Shown here one piece after another: positions 8,676 to 17,958 of a stretch of 64,000 nt of DNA (its first letter is position 1; every line of letters starts with the position of its first letter). A model generated the notes under the pieces. That model was not told where the DNA came from. It was given only the letters and a program-made list of their open reading frames with translations, and searched no databases. Source of the DNA: Nostoc sp. T09. Its GTDB lineage: Bacteria; Cyanobacteriota; Cyanobacteriia; Cyanobacteriales; Nostocaceae. Made by a program: the position numbers and the translations under genes. Location: NCBI RefSeq assembly GCF_002154695.1, contig NZ_MTAV01000032.1, positions 1-64,000 of the forward strand, given 5' to 3'.

Positions 8676-10028
8676 TCATTGCAATCCTGCTGACTCATAC
8701 AAACGTTTGAGCATGGCGGTGATCTTTGCACCATAATCTAAATCTGCTGACCAGCGTCCTGATAACTGATCAATTAATGGAGCAATACCACGCGTAACAA
8801 AACGAAACCTGGGATCTACTACTTCGTTCACCAAAGGTTCTAAACTGGCGTAAGCTTTTAAATGTTGGATGTGCGCTCTCACACCAATTCTGGCACTATC
8901 AAAAGATGCTGCCTGTGAACTACCGCCAATCGTACCTAAACCTGCAAAGTTATTTTGCTGAGGTCTAATATCACCACCAAAGCGTAAAAATCCAGTTTCA
9001 ACGCACATTTGGCAAAAGGCAATATCGTAGTTTATACCCTCTGTACTAGCTTCTTCTCGATAGAGTTTTGGGATGTCAGGAAATTGCACCAAAGCGTTTT
9101 CATTGTTGTTTCTGAGAAATAGCTGTAACTGTACTTCTGAAGTATTACCATTCGATATAATGCGGTCGAATTGACCAGGGCAGACAACTAAGATTGAACG
9201 CAAACTTACAGTACGAGTTGCCGCGTCCCAGCTGACAGAAACATTAAAATCTCGTAGTTCAATCGCTTTGACATAGACTACTTTATGATATGTAATTCGG
9301 CGAACTTCAGGTATTTTTGATAGGTCAATTCGTAAACGATCTACTAAATCAATTGGGATATAAGCATTGCCATTGATCAATATTCCTTGCTCTGAATATT
9401 TCTGTCCATTAATATTAATATTAATGGGTGGATAATTTGGTTCTGGAGTATTTCCTTGACTGGGATCGATCGCTCGACTCCAAGAAGCCAATCCATCAGC
9501 AATTCCCAGAGCAAAATCGCGGCGACGATTTTGTAATAAAGACCTGTCATCAGGATTGCTAAGGAAACCTACCTGCATTAACAAAGAAGGGATCGCTGTT
9601 TGACGACAGAATATTAGCCGACCTAATCCGCTATCTGTATCTGGCTTAACGCCTCGATTTGGCAACTGAGGTACGCGGCGCAACAGTCCCAACAATAGGA
9701 GTTCAGCATTGCTTTTTCGCTGCTCGTTGTTGGCAATATAGAAGACACTAGCCCCCCGCACATTGGGACTGCTAGCTGCATCAGCGTGAATTTCTAACGC
9801 CACATCAGTAGAACGACCACGGGAATTTATCCAAGCGATAGTATTGGCAGCACTGAGATCATCGGGAACTGATAAAACTTCAAAACTCCGCGCCCGCAAT
9901 TCTGTCACAATCAAATCCCGCAACAGAATCATTTCTCTAGCTTCTGTTGTCCCACCAGCGATCGTCCCTGGATCAATTCCTCCAGCTTCTTTGCCTCCGT
10001 GAGCAGCAGAAATAAATATACGCCCCAT
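8676..10028 (-). CDS. N-acetylmuramoyl-L-alanine amidase (Amidase_3) with C-terminal glucosaminidase-like domain
   Basis: Residues 1-190 match the zinc amidases that cleave the peptide from MurNAc: H10 in SAAHGG, DPG at 19-21, E29 and H81 in EIHAD are the expected zinc ligands. The usual catalytic glutamate before the GFLSNP motif is Gln here (Q152). A middle segment (about 210-285) resembles a copper-amine-oxidase N-terminal-like stalk. Residues about 300-450 resemble a mannosyl-glycoprotein endo-beta-N-acetylglucosaminidase domain, with CVETGFLRFGG holding the likely catalytic Glu. No signal peptide is visible, so the export route is unclear. It is divergent from dnaG, with 177 bases between. 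Confidence 0.85.
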   Translation of the reverse strand: MGRIFISAAHGGKEAGGIDPGTIAGGTTEAREMILLRDLIVTELRARSFEVLSVPDDLSAANTIAWINSRGRSTDVALEIHADAASSPNVRGASVFYIANNEQRKSNAELLLLGLLRRVPQLPNRGVKPDTDSGLGRLIFCRQTAIPSLLMQVGFLSNPDDRSLLQNRRRDFALGIADGLASWSRAIDPSQGNTPEPNYPPINININGQKYSEQGILINGNAYIPIDLVDRLRIDLSKIPEVRRITYHKVVYVKAIELRDFNVSVSWDAATRTVSLRSILVVCPGQFDRIISNGNTSEVQLQLFLRNNNENALVQFPDIPKLYREEASTEGINYDIAFCQMCVETGFLRFGGDIRPQQNNFAGLGTIGGSSQAASFDSARIGVRAHIQHLKAYASLEPLVNEVVDPRFRFVTRGIAPLIDQLSGRWSADLDYGAKITAMLKRLYESAGLQ

Positions 10029-10146
10029 CTTCAGTATTTCCTCTTATAAGACTCAGCCTAAGCAATCCTATATTCATTCTTGGTTGAGCAACAACAATAT
10101 AATAGCCATCAGGAGTCCTTGATCATTTGTCCTTTGTTATTTCTCC

Positions 10147-10200
10147 CAAGTTGATGACCAATGACTAATGATCAATGACTAATGACTAATGACTCATGAG
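10147..10200. repeat. Heptamer tandem repeat (AATGACT)
   Basis: Imperfect copies of AATGACT/AATGATC run up to the dnaG start codon. Short tandemly repeated heptamers of this kind are typical of heterocystous cyanobacteria. They occupy the space where the dnaG ribosome-binding site would be expected, and no clear Shine-Dalgarno sequence is visible. Confidence 0.65.
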
Positions 10201-10205
10201 TAAAT

Positions 10206-12146
10206 ATGCAAATTCCCCGCTTGCACCCAGATACGATTGAAGAAGTTAAACAACGTGCTGACATTGTAGATGTCATCTCTGAGTACGTAGTTTTACGCAA
10301 GCGTGGTAAAGATTTTGTGGGTCTATGCCCCTTCCACGATGAGAAAACTCCTAGCTTTACTGTGAGCCAGACCAAGCAGATGTACTACTGCTTTGGCTGT
10401 CAAGCTGGGGGAAATGCCATTAAATTTTTAATGGACTTAGGAAAGCGTTCCTTTGCCGAAGTGACTCTAGATTTAGCGCGGCGTTACCAAATCCCTGTGC
10501 AAACCCTAGAACCTGAGCAAAGGCAAGAATTACAACGACAGATCTCTTTGCGTGAGCAGCTATATGAAGTTCTCGCTTCGACAGCACATTTTTATCAACA
10601 CGCCCTGAGACAATCTCCAGAACAAAAAGCACTACAGTATCTCCAACGCGATCGCCTACTCCAAGAGCAAACAATTCAGCAGTTTGGCTTAGGTTATGCT
10701 CCCACAGGTTGGGAGACACTCTATCGTTATTTGGTAGATAGTAAACACTATCCAGTGCAACTGGTGGAAAAAGCCGGATTAATTAAACCCCGCAAGGAAG
10801 GGGGCGGTTATTATGACGTGTTTCGCGATCGCCTGATGATTCCCATCCGTGACGTTCAAGGGCGGGTGATTGGGTTTGGCGGGAGAACCCTTTCCGATGA
10901 GCAGCCCAAGTATCTCAATTCCCCAGAAACCGAACTTTTTAGTAAAGGTAAAACTCTATTTGCCTTGGATCAAGCCAAATCTGGGATTTCCCAACTCGAT
11001 CAAGCTGTGGTGGTTGAAGGATATTTTGATGCGATCGCTCTCCATGCTGCTGGGATTAATAACGTTGTCGCTTCCCTGGGTACTGCCTTAAGTTTAGAAC
11101 AAGTACGTTTGGTATTACGCTATACCGACTCAAAACAATTGGTGCTCAACTTTGATGCTGATAGTGCTGGAACTAATGCCGCAGAAAGAGCGATTGGGGA
11201 AATTGCCGAACTGGCATATATGGGCGAAGTCCAGTTAAAGATTCTCAACATTCCTGATGGTAAAGATGCTGATGAATACTTACACAGCCATACCTCCGAG
11301 GACTATCGCCAACTATTAACTAATGCCCCACTGTGGCTTAATTGGCAGATTAATCAAATCACCAAAGACCGTGATTTAAAACAGGCTACAGATTTTCAGC
11401 AAGTAACTCAGCAAGTAGTGAAATTGCTGAAAAATATAGTTAACAATGATACGCGTAACTATTATGTTTCTTATTGTGCTGAACTTCTCAGCTTAGGAGA
11501 TAGTAGACTGATTCCTCTAAGAGTTGAAAATCTGCTGACACAAATTACTCCTGGTAACACCTACTCTCAGCCCCTACTAGGAAGGAGAAAATGGGAGAAT
11601 AGCAGATCTTCTCCAACTTCAGTCGCCAGGCCGCAATCGACTGTTGCTGCGAGCGAACGCGGTTTATTGGAACGAGCAGAAGCTCTATTGCTACGGATTT
11701 ATCTACACTGTCCGGAACAGCGTCAAGTTATTTTAGACACATTAGAAGAGAGAGACTTACAATTTAGCCTTTCTCACCACCGCTTTTTGTGGCTACAGAT
11801 TGTAGAAGTACCTAGGGGGATGGAAGTAGATTTAGTCTCAACTCTGCAAGACAAATACCCAGAGTTTCCTGAGGAGATGGGCTTAGTATCTCATTTGTTT
11901 CATCTTAATGAGAAAAGCCAGAAGGAAATATTGCGTACTCCTCAAGTTGTTCAAGCTGCGATCGCTTGTATGGAAAGAGTATTGCGAGAAAAGCGCTATC
12001 GTCACTTTTTGGAAATGTGGCAAGAAACCGATCCTGAAGCAGAACCAGAGCGATGGCAATCATATTATCAAGCTTTTTATACCGAAAAACTACGGCTTCA
12101 AGAACTAGACCGCCAACGGCAATTTTCAATTACAGACTTGTTATAG
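10206..12146 (+). CDS. dnaG: DNA primase
   Basis: DnaG makes the RNA primers for replication. The 646-residue protein has the N-terminal zinc ribbon (C41, H44, C62, C65 in CPFHDEKTPSF and YYCFGC), the RNA-polymerase-like core (RDRLMIPIRDVQGRVIGFGGR), and a Toprim domain with VVEGYFDAIALHAAG and LNFDADSAGTNAA. The C-terminal ~180 residues form the DnaB-binding helical region. The ATG at 10206 directly follows an AATGACT repeat tract. It is a single gene, flanked by oppositely oriented neighbours. Confidence 0.98.
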   Translation: MQIPRLHPDTIEEVKQRADIVDVISEYVVLRKRGKDFVGLCPFHDEKTPSFTVSQTKQMYYCFGCQAGGNAIKFLMDLGKRSFAEVTLDLARRYQIPVQTLEPEQRQELQRQISLREQLYEVLASTAHFYQHALRQSPEQKALQYLQRDRLLQEQTIQQFGLGYAPTGWETLYRYLVDSKHYPVQLVEKAGLIKPRKEGGGYYDVFRDRLMIPIRDVQGRVIGFGGRTLSDEQPKYLNSPETELFSKGKTLFALDQAKSGISQLDQAVVVEGYFDAIALHAAGINNVVASLGTALSLEQVRLVLRYTDSKQLVLNFDADSAGTNAAERAIGEIAELAYMGEVQLKILNIPDGKDADEYLHSHTSEDYRQLLTNAPLWLNWQINQITKDRDLKQATDFQQVTQQVVKLLKNIVNNDTRNYYVSYCAELLSLGDSRLIPLRVENLLTQITPGNTYSQPLLGRRKWENSRSSPTSVARPQSTVAASERGLLERAEALLLRIYLHCPEQRQVILDTLEERDLQFSLSHHRFLWLQIVEVPRGMEVDLVSTLQDKYPEFPEEMGLVSHLFHLNEKSQKEILRTPQVVQAAIACMERVLREKRYRHFLEMWQETDPEAEPERWQSYYQAFYTEKLRLQELDRQRQFSITDLL

Positions 12147-12189
12147 GCATCCTATTTATTAGTGTTTATCTGGGTATTGGATAGTTTTT

Positions 12190-12729
12190 TTAAGGATTAT
12201 CAAGAATAAATTGTCGAGAATTTTTGAGAATAAACGTGTTATTTTCTTTGATTAAATCCCCCGTGCAAAGCACTGGTAAGCGCTCTTGATAAGCTTTAAT
12301 AGCGAGGATATATTCGTGGTCAGCTAGTTCGGTTTTAATTAAACGCAATTTATCGAAAACCACACCAAGTAATGTGATTTCAGCACTTAATTGGTCAGCA
12401 TTAGGGGCTTCAATTTGCATCACAACTCCCTGAATTGTAATATTAGAGGCATTGGTTATTAGCTCGCTTAAAATTTCAATTTGTGAGCGATTTTCGACTT
12501 CTTCTAATATTTTGAGAGCTTCTTGAATGCGAGTAGGATAATCACCAAGATGTTGCTTATTTGGTAACAAAATTTCAAACTCACCATGTTCTGGTTCTTG
12601 TTTGAGCCAAACTGTAGCATTATCAAGAAAGGGACGGTCTTCATGCCATCCATGAGATTGCAAGTAATGCTTTAGTTGTTGTGGTTCGATAGTTTTGAGA
12701 ATATCTGCATCCCGCACGGTAACTTTCAT
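12190..12729 (-). CDS. Hypothetical protein, 179 residues
   Basis: I do not recognise a named family. The sequence is soluble, without a signal peptide or membrane segment. It reads like an alpha/beta protein: KVTVRDADILKTIEPQQLKH, then KQEPEHGEFEILLPN, a helical stretch ALKILEEVENRSQIEILSEL and later beta-rich segments. It has ordinary cyanobacterial codon use. It lies 95 bases downstream of the pRiA4b ORF-3-like gene on the same strand and may share its transcript. Confidence 0.75.
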   Translation of the reverse strand: MKVTVRDADILKTIEPQQLKHYLQSHGWHEDRPFLDNATVWLKQEPEHGEFEILLPNKQHLGDYPTRIQEALKILEEVENRSQIEILSELITNASNITIQGVVMQIEAPNADQLSAEITLLGVVFDKLRLIKTELADHEYILAIKAYQERLPVLCTGDLIKENNTFILKNSRQFILDNP

Positions 12730-12824
12730 GGTTTTATTCCTTGACCAATTCCTTGCATAATTGATTGGAGCGCGGCAAATGTAAATTGATTGGTTCTTGG
12801 TATGCTTTTTGAACTTTGAATTTT

Positions 12825-14090
12825 TTACTCCTCGTCATTCCAATCATCATCTTCACTCCAATACTGTTGCGGTGCATCGCCGTGAATTTCTAAAATCTTG
12901 GCTTTTTTGATTTTGTTATCAGGTGGATTAATTGCTTCTAATTGCACATCAAATTCCCAATGATCGCCAAAATCATAAAGATAGGTCATGTTTGCACCCG
13001 GTTCTAGCGGTAAATCACCAATGCGGACTTGATCGGCAAATGGGGGTGATTCCATGTAGGGATGACCAATTTTACAAGTGCGACCAAAACGGTCTTTATA
13101 ACTAAATTCGTATAGGTGATCGTAGTCAAAATCAAAAGCATCAAGGATTGTACTAGCTAACCAGCTTAATTGTCTCTTAGCTGGTATAGCAATACGCCGC
13201 CAAGACCTAGAGACAGATACTTTAAAAATATAAATACCGTCGGTGAAGCCTTGTTTGGGAAGAACTAAATTATGCTCCCATTCTAGGAAGTATGGTTTAA
13301 AAGTAGGCTGCAATTCGCCAAAATTTATATTTACCTCATCCTCAAACTCTCCTGACATGCCAATGGGAAAGAGTAACCTAAATATGGCATCACCTAGAGG
13401 TAATCGCTCCACATTAGCTATGCGCCAGCCCTTACCTTCTGGTGGTTTTCCCTGTTTGATAGCTAAAAATCCAAATAATTCTAAAAGTGCGATATTATGC
13501 AATCCCGGATAATAACTAACATCCTGTTGGTGTTCATATTTAGCAAACTTTAAGCCTTTATCTGGAACGCGCGCCCAAAATTGAATACACTTAAATAAAT
13601 TATTCCATGCATCTTGACGCTCACCCAGAATCTCGTTATTTCCCCAAATTAACCAGGCTTCTAGTAAAGTGAAATAACGTTCGGTGAAGTTGAGGCTAGA
13701 CCAAGATTCTAAGACCGCTTCATCTAATACTAAAATTTGTTTTTTACTTTGAGATTTAATTTGAACTATTCCCGAACTGCGTAATAACAGATAAAGTCCA
13801 TTGATGTAAGGATATGATTTTTGTACAGGACGTTTAAGTTTAGTTTCTATTGGGTGACTCAACCGTAAATTAAGCTCTGATAATACTTTTAAAGGCAGAA
13901 GATTATTAACGCTACTGACTTCCACACCTTTCGGTTGCAGAAAATCGATGAGAGTCTGAAAGTCACGCAGAATTGTACCTGGTTGATTTTCATCAATGCT
14001 TAGTTCTTTGAGGAGTTGCTGCTGTGACTCTGTTAAGGAAGGCAGTTCAGGATTGAGCGTACGTTCTAATTTCGCAAATAAGTCTTCCAT
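12825..14090 (-). CDS. pRiA4b ORF-3-like protein
   Basis: The C-terminal ~150 residues fit the plasmid pRiA4b ORF-3-like domain: YIFKVSVSRSWRRIAIPAKR, LASTILDAFDFDYDHLYEF, and MTYLYDFGDHWEFDVQLE. This domain is common beside mobile elements and toxin-antitoxin genes, but its biochemical role is not established. The N-terminal ~260 residues are helical and unclassified by me. The C-terminus ends in an acidic EDDDWNDEE tail. The start at 14090 gives the reasonable N-terminus MEDLFAKLERTLNPELPSL. Confidence 0.85.
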   Translation of the reverse strand: MEDLFAKLERTLNPELPSLTESQQQLLKELSIDENQPGTILRDFQTLIDFLQPKGVEVSSVNNLLPLKVLSELNLRLSHPIETKLKRPVQKSYPYINGLYLLLRSSGIVQIKSQSKKQILVLDEAVLESWSSLNFTERYFTLLEAWLIWGNNEILGERQDAWNNLFKCIQFWARVPDKGLKFAKYEHQQDVSYYPGLHNIALLELFGFLAIKQGKPPEGKGWRIANVERLPLGDAIFRLLFPIGMSGEFEDEVNINFGELQPTFKPYFLEWEHNLVLPKQGFTDGIYIFKVSVSRSWRRIAIPAKRQLSWLASTILDAFDFDYDHLYEFSYKDRFGRTCKIGHPYMESPPFADQVRIGDLPLEPGANMTYLYDFGDHWEFDVQLEAINPPDNKIKKAKILEIHGDAPQQYWSEDDDWNDEE

Positions 14091-14238
14091 AATTTAAAAT
14101 TAAATTAAAAATTCAATTTAAATTTAACCTTGTGTGTAATTCTTTGCTCTTTATACTACGAATCAAGAAATGCACAAACTTTAGCAAAGATGAATGGTAA
14201 TATTTTCGCTTGCAAGTTGAAAATCCTATAAATTTGAT

Positions 14239-14790
14239 ATGAACAGTAACACTCGCCTCCAGATGATCCTAGCTGACACACCTGTTGGCATGATATTACC
14301 TGCGATCGCTCAACTTAACCTACCTGACTGGTGGTTAGCAGGTGGTGCGGTGCGAAATACTGTTTGGCGTTCAATTTTTGCTAATGACTGCGAGTTAGTT
14401 ATCAAGGACTTTGATATTGCATTCTTCGATCTCCAAGGAAACCGTTCCCAAGAACTAGCAGCAAAAGCCACCCTCACAGAACAGTTTCCTGACGATGAGT
14501 TTGATGTCAAAAATCAAGCTAGTTTTGCCCGTTGGCGTCCTGGTCGCATACCCTACAATAGTACAGAGGACGCAATCAAGGAATGGTTACATACTGCCAC
14601 TGCTGTAGGAGTTCGGCTAGATGCACAAGGGCAATGGCAATTTTTTACTCCTTACGGGTTGGATGATTTATTTAATGGCATTATCCGAACTACGCCTGTG
14701 CATACTTATAACCCAGATGCTCATAAAAAAGCATCCGGCTTCCTGCAAAAGTGCCCTAAATTGCAATTAGCAGAACGCAACTCTATCTAA
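14239..14790 (+). CDS. Nucleotidyltransferase family protein (NTP_transf_6/DUF925-like)
   Basis: The 183-residue protein has the layout of the bacterial nucleotidyltransferase-fold family: LPDWWLAGGAVRNTVWRSIF early, then KDFDIAFFDL with acidic residues where the metal-binding Asp pair is expected, and ARWRPGRIPYNSTEDAIKEW. The C-terminal GLDDLFNGIIRTTP is also typical. The substrate is unknown. It appears full length. It is alone on the plus strand between minus-strand genes; a GGTGGGCAATGCCCACC palindrome lies just after the stop. Confidence 0.85.
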   Translation: MNSNTRLQMILADTPVGMILPAIAQLNLPDWWLAGGAVRNTVWRSIFANDCELVIKDFDIAFFDLQGNRSQELAAKATLTEQFPDDEFDVKNQASFARWRPGRIPYNSTEDAIKEWLHTATAVGVRLDAQGQWQFFTPYGLDDLFNGIIRTTPVHTYNPDAHKKASGFLQKCPKLQLAERNSI

Positions 14791-14800
14791 GCCTTTGTAG

Positions 14801-14817
14801 GGTGGGCAATGCCCACC
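14801..14817. repeat. GGTGGGCAATGCCCACC palindrome
   Basis: An 8-bp perfect inverted repeat around one central base, 10 bases after the nucleotidyltransferase stop. Related GGGCAATGCCC/GGGCAAAGCCC palindromes occur at 49752-49772 and 55511-55535, so this is a dispersed repeat. No U-tract follows, so a terminator role is uncertain. Confidence 0.6.
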
Positions 14818-14852
14818 ATATCCAGCTTTTAGCTGACAATATTAATTATTTA

Positions 14853-14994
14853 TATAGGACTCATATTTGATTTTTGAAAAAAACTCAGGACAGTTTTATT
14901 CCTTCTTCCCTGTTCCCCGTTCCCTGTTCCCCGTTCCCTGTTCCCTATTCCCTCCCTACGTAAATAATTTCAGTAATCAAATCGGATTGCTATA
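14853..14994. repeat. MITE-like element, copy 1 (TATAGGACTCATATTTGATT ends)
   Basis: The left end TATAGGACTCATATTTGATT pairs with the right end AATCAAATCGGATTGCTATA, about 19 of 25 positions over the extended arms. The interior contains CCCTGTTCCCCGTT-type heptamer repeats (14900-14955) and CCTACGTAAATAATTTCAG near the right end. A second copy with the same termini and CCTACGT junction lies at 49699-49853. No coding capacity. Confidence 0.65.
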
Positions 14995-15029
14995 GATGAT
15001 TTGGCATTAGCATAAAATACTTGTCAACA

Positions 15030-17363
15030 CTATGTTTTGTTTTTAATTTTTAATTTTGAATCACTTAGCTGGCTTTCAAAACGGCTATAAACAATTTGAA
15101 TAGGATACCAAGTAGAAAACCAATACATATCTTGAATAACTTTGTAAGAGTTATTGTTATCTATTTCAAACTGAACTAAAGCTAAATTATTTAATCCAAT
15201 TACTTCGCGCCCATCTTGAAACCAGGGCAATTTCCAAAACGTTAAATACTGCAACCATCTCCATTTCCTATTTTTCGCTTGTTGCTTGGAAGTCATCAGC
15301 CATGCCACGTTATTACCAAAGTCAGCAGTCTGAGTACTTTTTCGTGAAATCCATTCCATTACAGCATTCCATTCAGGCTGACGGGGTGAAAGATAATTGT
15401 GGCGGGATTTTCTGCCAGAAATTTCTACCATATAAGGTGAATTTGACCATCCTATCCAATGTCGACTTTTTTCTGGTAAAAGCCATTGTTTGAGTCGTGT
15501 ATGAATGATTTGAGTAATAGTCTCTTCATTTTTAAAGGCACTAGCCGTTAACTGCACTAAGACCGAATTTCTGTGAGAACCTACAGAAGTTCTGGTATAA
15601 GATAAACGGACAACAGAACTGTAGTGAATATCCCCAGAAAGCACAATCACTTGTTGGCGTTGCTCAAATAAAGTTGTGAGAAACTTTGCCAATGCTTCGT
15701 AATTAATATTCCAAGCATCTCCTACATCTACGCCATAAACTTTTTCTCGTTGTAAATGCCAATGGTGAATCCAATCAATTACTTTGAGACCAAATAGATT
15801 TGTTGGTGCAATCACAAATGTGGCTTGCATTTGCGATCGCGCTTTGGGTTTATGTGTTGCTTGTTCTAGAGGCTGAGAAAGTTGCTGCCCAAAGGCTTGG
15901 GGAGATAGCAACATTGGCGGCGCAATTGGTTTTTGATCGGCAGGATAACCGCGCCATGTGCGTGTATCTAAAACAATCACTTCATGGCAAAAACTCCGCA
16001 CTGTATAATGCCAGGTAAGTGCTTCAGAATCTCGATCTAGCACCAATACTGAGCCATATCGAATAAACTCTGGTAAGCCTGTGCTGGGGTTGGTAGGTGG
16101 CATTCCTAAGTAACGAGCGATCGCATCCCAGGCTACAGCATCCATCCCTTGAGAAGCCGACCATTTCTCAGCCGCTTGCAATAATTTTTCTCCAGGTTGA
16201 CCGCCTGTAAATTGCTTGGGTGTATTGCCCCATGCTTGAAAAACTGCATAGGCTAACAGGGCATTTTGAACAGTTCTGCGCCCCAAAGGTCTTCCTAGGA
16301 CTCGCAAACACCAAGCTTGATTGAGGTTCCAGTCATCGCTAACATCATGGTCATCGAAGATACTGTACATGGGAATATTTGCCAAGGCACGCCGCACTTT
16401 CCAGAGGGTGTGGATAAATTGCCGCATATCTTGCACTTCTTTGTCCCAGCGTCGGCTGACTCGATGACCATCCATAACCTCCCGTCCTTTAGGTAAGGTT
16501 GTCGGCCAGCAGACTGGAGACCATGACAATAAATAAGATGCGTAATACTCACCCAAACTCAGCAGGTGACTGTTAACCTTGGCGGTTTTATTGTGTAATC
16601 CGGCGGTGAAACCAGCTTGGTTAGTTGCTACCTCAGCCCGATGTCCGGGAAGCAGTTGTTTTGGTGTGTAATAACTGGCATCTGTAGCTGTTTGCTGTAC
16701 AAAAGGTAGCCGTTCTTCCCAACCCAGCAGTGCATCGCCCAACTGACTGGATACCCACAACAGCGGATCGGCAACATCATCACCATAAATCTGGTCGCCA
16801 GTCAGGAAAAGTTGATGGGGTCGTTTTCGCGGCTGGTTTGCTGCTTTCTCAATCAAGCAATCGAGAATCGGTAAGGCATCAAACCCATCACCGTGGGGTT
16901 TGCGACAGGAACCATGTACAATTTGCAAATCTTGTAAATCAGTTGGTGGCAGGACAAATGTTGGTTTTTGATGTGCAAAATAGCTGATGTTGACATTGGG
17001 AAAGCGGTGAGACCACAAAGCTTGCGACAATGTATGCTCAGTCTGGGAAGATTCTTCAATAAATTGCAGATCGTATGCATATATGCGATCACTACTCAAC
17101 AAATACTTACCCGCAGATTCAGCCGTTACTGCCACAATATGTAGCGAGTTCCCTAACGCAAAGGTAGAACGTCTGCCTGCAAATAAACAATTTGTGATTA
17201 ATGTACCGTTGTCGGCTGTTTCGTAAACTCGGAGTAGCACTTCACAAGGACGTTTAAGCGCTACCCAAACTGTAACTGTTTCGGGTTCTGTATGTTGTAA
17301 CAATGGCCCCGCCAAAATCAGCGGCAATTCTTGTAAAAATTCGTCTCCAAATGGGTAGTTCAT
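15030..17363 (-). CDS. PhoD-like metallophosphatase (alkaline phosphatase D family)
   Basis: PhoD-type enzymes hydrolyse phosphomono- and diesters with a metal centre. Visible motifs are LPLILAGPLLQHTEPETVTVW (N-terminal beta domain), IVHGSCRKP, LFLTGDQIYGDDVADP, YSIFDDHDVSDDWN and IVLSGDIHYSSVV, in the order expected for the family. At 777 residues it is longer than classical PhoD and lacks a Tat signal, like the cyanobacterial PhoD-like group. I chose the ATG at 17363 (MNYPFGDEFLQ) because homologues of this type begin near that motif. The frame is open to another ATG at 17423. Confidence 0.88.
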   Translation of the reverse strand: MNYPFGDEFLQELPLILAGPLLQHTEPETVTVWVALKRPCEVLLRVYETADNGTLITNCLFAGRRSTFALGNSLHIVAVTAESAGKYLLSSDRIYAYDLQFIEESSQTEHTLSQALWSHRFPNVNISYFAHQKPTFVLPPTDLQDLQIVHGSCRKPHGDGFDALPILDCLIEKAANQPRKRPHQLFLTGDQIYGDDVADPLLWVSSQLGDALLGWEERLPFVQQTATDASYYTPKQLLPGHRAEVATNQAGFTAGLHNKTAKVNSHLLSLGEYYASYLLSWSPVCWPTTLPKGREVMDGHRVSRRWDKEVQDMRQFIHTLWKVRRALANIPMYSIFDDHDVSDDWNLNQAWCLRVLGRPLGRRTVQNALLAYAVFQAWGNTPKQFTGGQPGEKLLQAAEKWSASQGMDAVAWDAIARYLGMPPTNPSTGLPEFIRYGSVLVLDRDSEALTWHYTVRSFCHEVIVLDTRTWRGYPADQKPIAPPMLLSPQAFGQQLSQPLEQATHKPKARSQMQATFVIAPTNLFGLKVIDWIHHWHLQREKVYGVDVGDAWNINYEALAKFLTTLFEQRQQVIVLSGDIHYSSVVRLSYTRTSVGSHRNSVLVQLTASAFKNEETITQIIHTRLKQWLLPEKSRHWIGWSNSPYMVEISGRKSRHNYLSPRQPEWNAVMEWISRKSTQTADFGNNVAWLMTSKQQAKNRKWRWLQYLTFWKLPWFQDGREVIGLNNLALVQFEIDNNNSYKVIQDMYWFSTWYPIQIVYSRFESQLSDSKLKIKNKT

Positions 17364-17544
17364 TGCCAACTGTGCAAGCCTTCTTTGAACCGTATTGCAA
17401 TGGTTATGTGTTTTTCTTTGCAAAGCTTGACGACAAACTACTTTTTATAGTACAAATATACTATTAAGCGTTGCGATTTTGCATAAGAATTTAACACTCT
17501 CAACTGAAAAATATCATCTCTACGCCAACAGGAGAGCAAAATTA

Positions 17545-17958
17545 ATGAAGTTATCGAAAATGGACTTGAGTAGCTTGATTGCGATCGCTCACTCTGACGG
17601 ATATTTGCAGTTATTGCTCGATCGAGGCGACGAGATAGAATTTTTAGAAATTCCCGCACCAATCCAAGCTTATGAAGGATTGCGAGAACTAAACGAGATT
17701 GTATCTGAACCTGCGGCACTTCCTCCCCAAGAAGAACCTATTGCCCTATTACCAGTTAGCTCATCAATGGCCGCTGCGATCGCCTACGATAGTCACGAGC
17801 AAACTTTACAGGTTGAGTTTCGTAATGGAGCAGTATATCAGTATTTCGGAGTAGATGAAGAAACTTGGGAAGATTTTTATTCTTCTGACTCAATAGGCAG
17901 TTTTTTCAATCAACAAATCAAAGGTAGATTTGACTGCGAACAAATTGGTGATGAGTAA
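17545..17958 (+). CDS. KTSC domain-containing protein
   Basis: The C-terminal ~60 residues (SSMAAAIAYDSHEQTLQVEF, NGAVYQYFGVDEETWEDFY, SIGSFFNQQIKGRF) match the KTSC domain, a small fold often found alone or with phage and nucleic-acid-related proteins; its function is not established. The N-terminal half (SLIAIAHSDGYLQLLLDRGD) is less familiar. The ATG at 17545 is chosen because GGAGAGC precedes it by about 8 bases; the frame is open further upstream to 17479. It is divergent from the PhoD-like gene. Confidence 0.82.
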   Translation: MKLSKMDLSSLIAIAHSDGYLQLLLDRGDEIEFLEIPAPIQAYEGLRELNEIVSEPAALPPQEEPIALLPVSSSMAAAIAYDSHEQTLQVEFRNGAVYQYFGVDEETWEDFYSSDSIGSFFNQQIKGRFDCEQIGDE

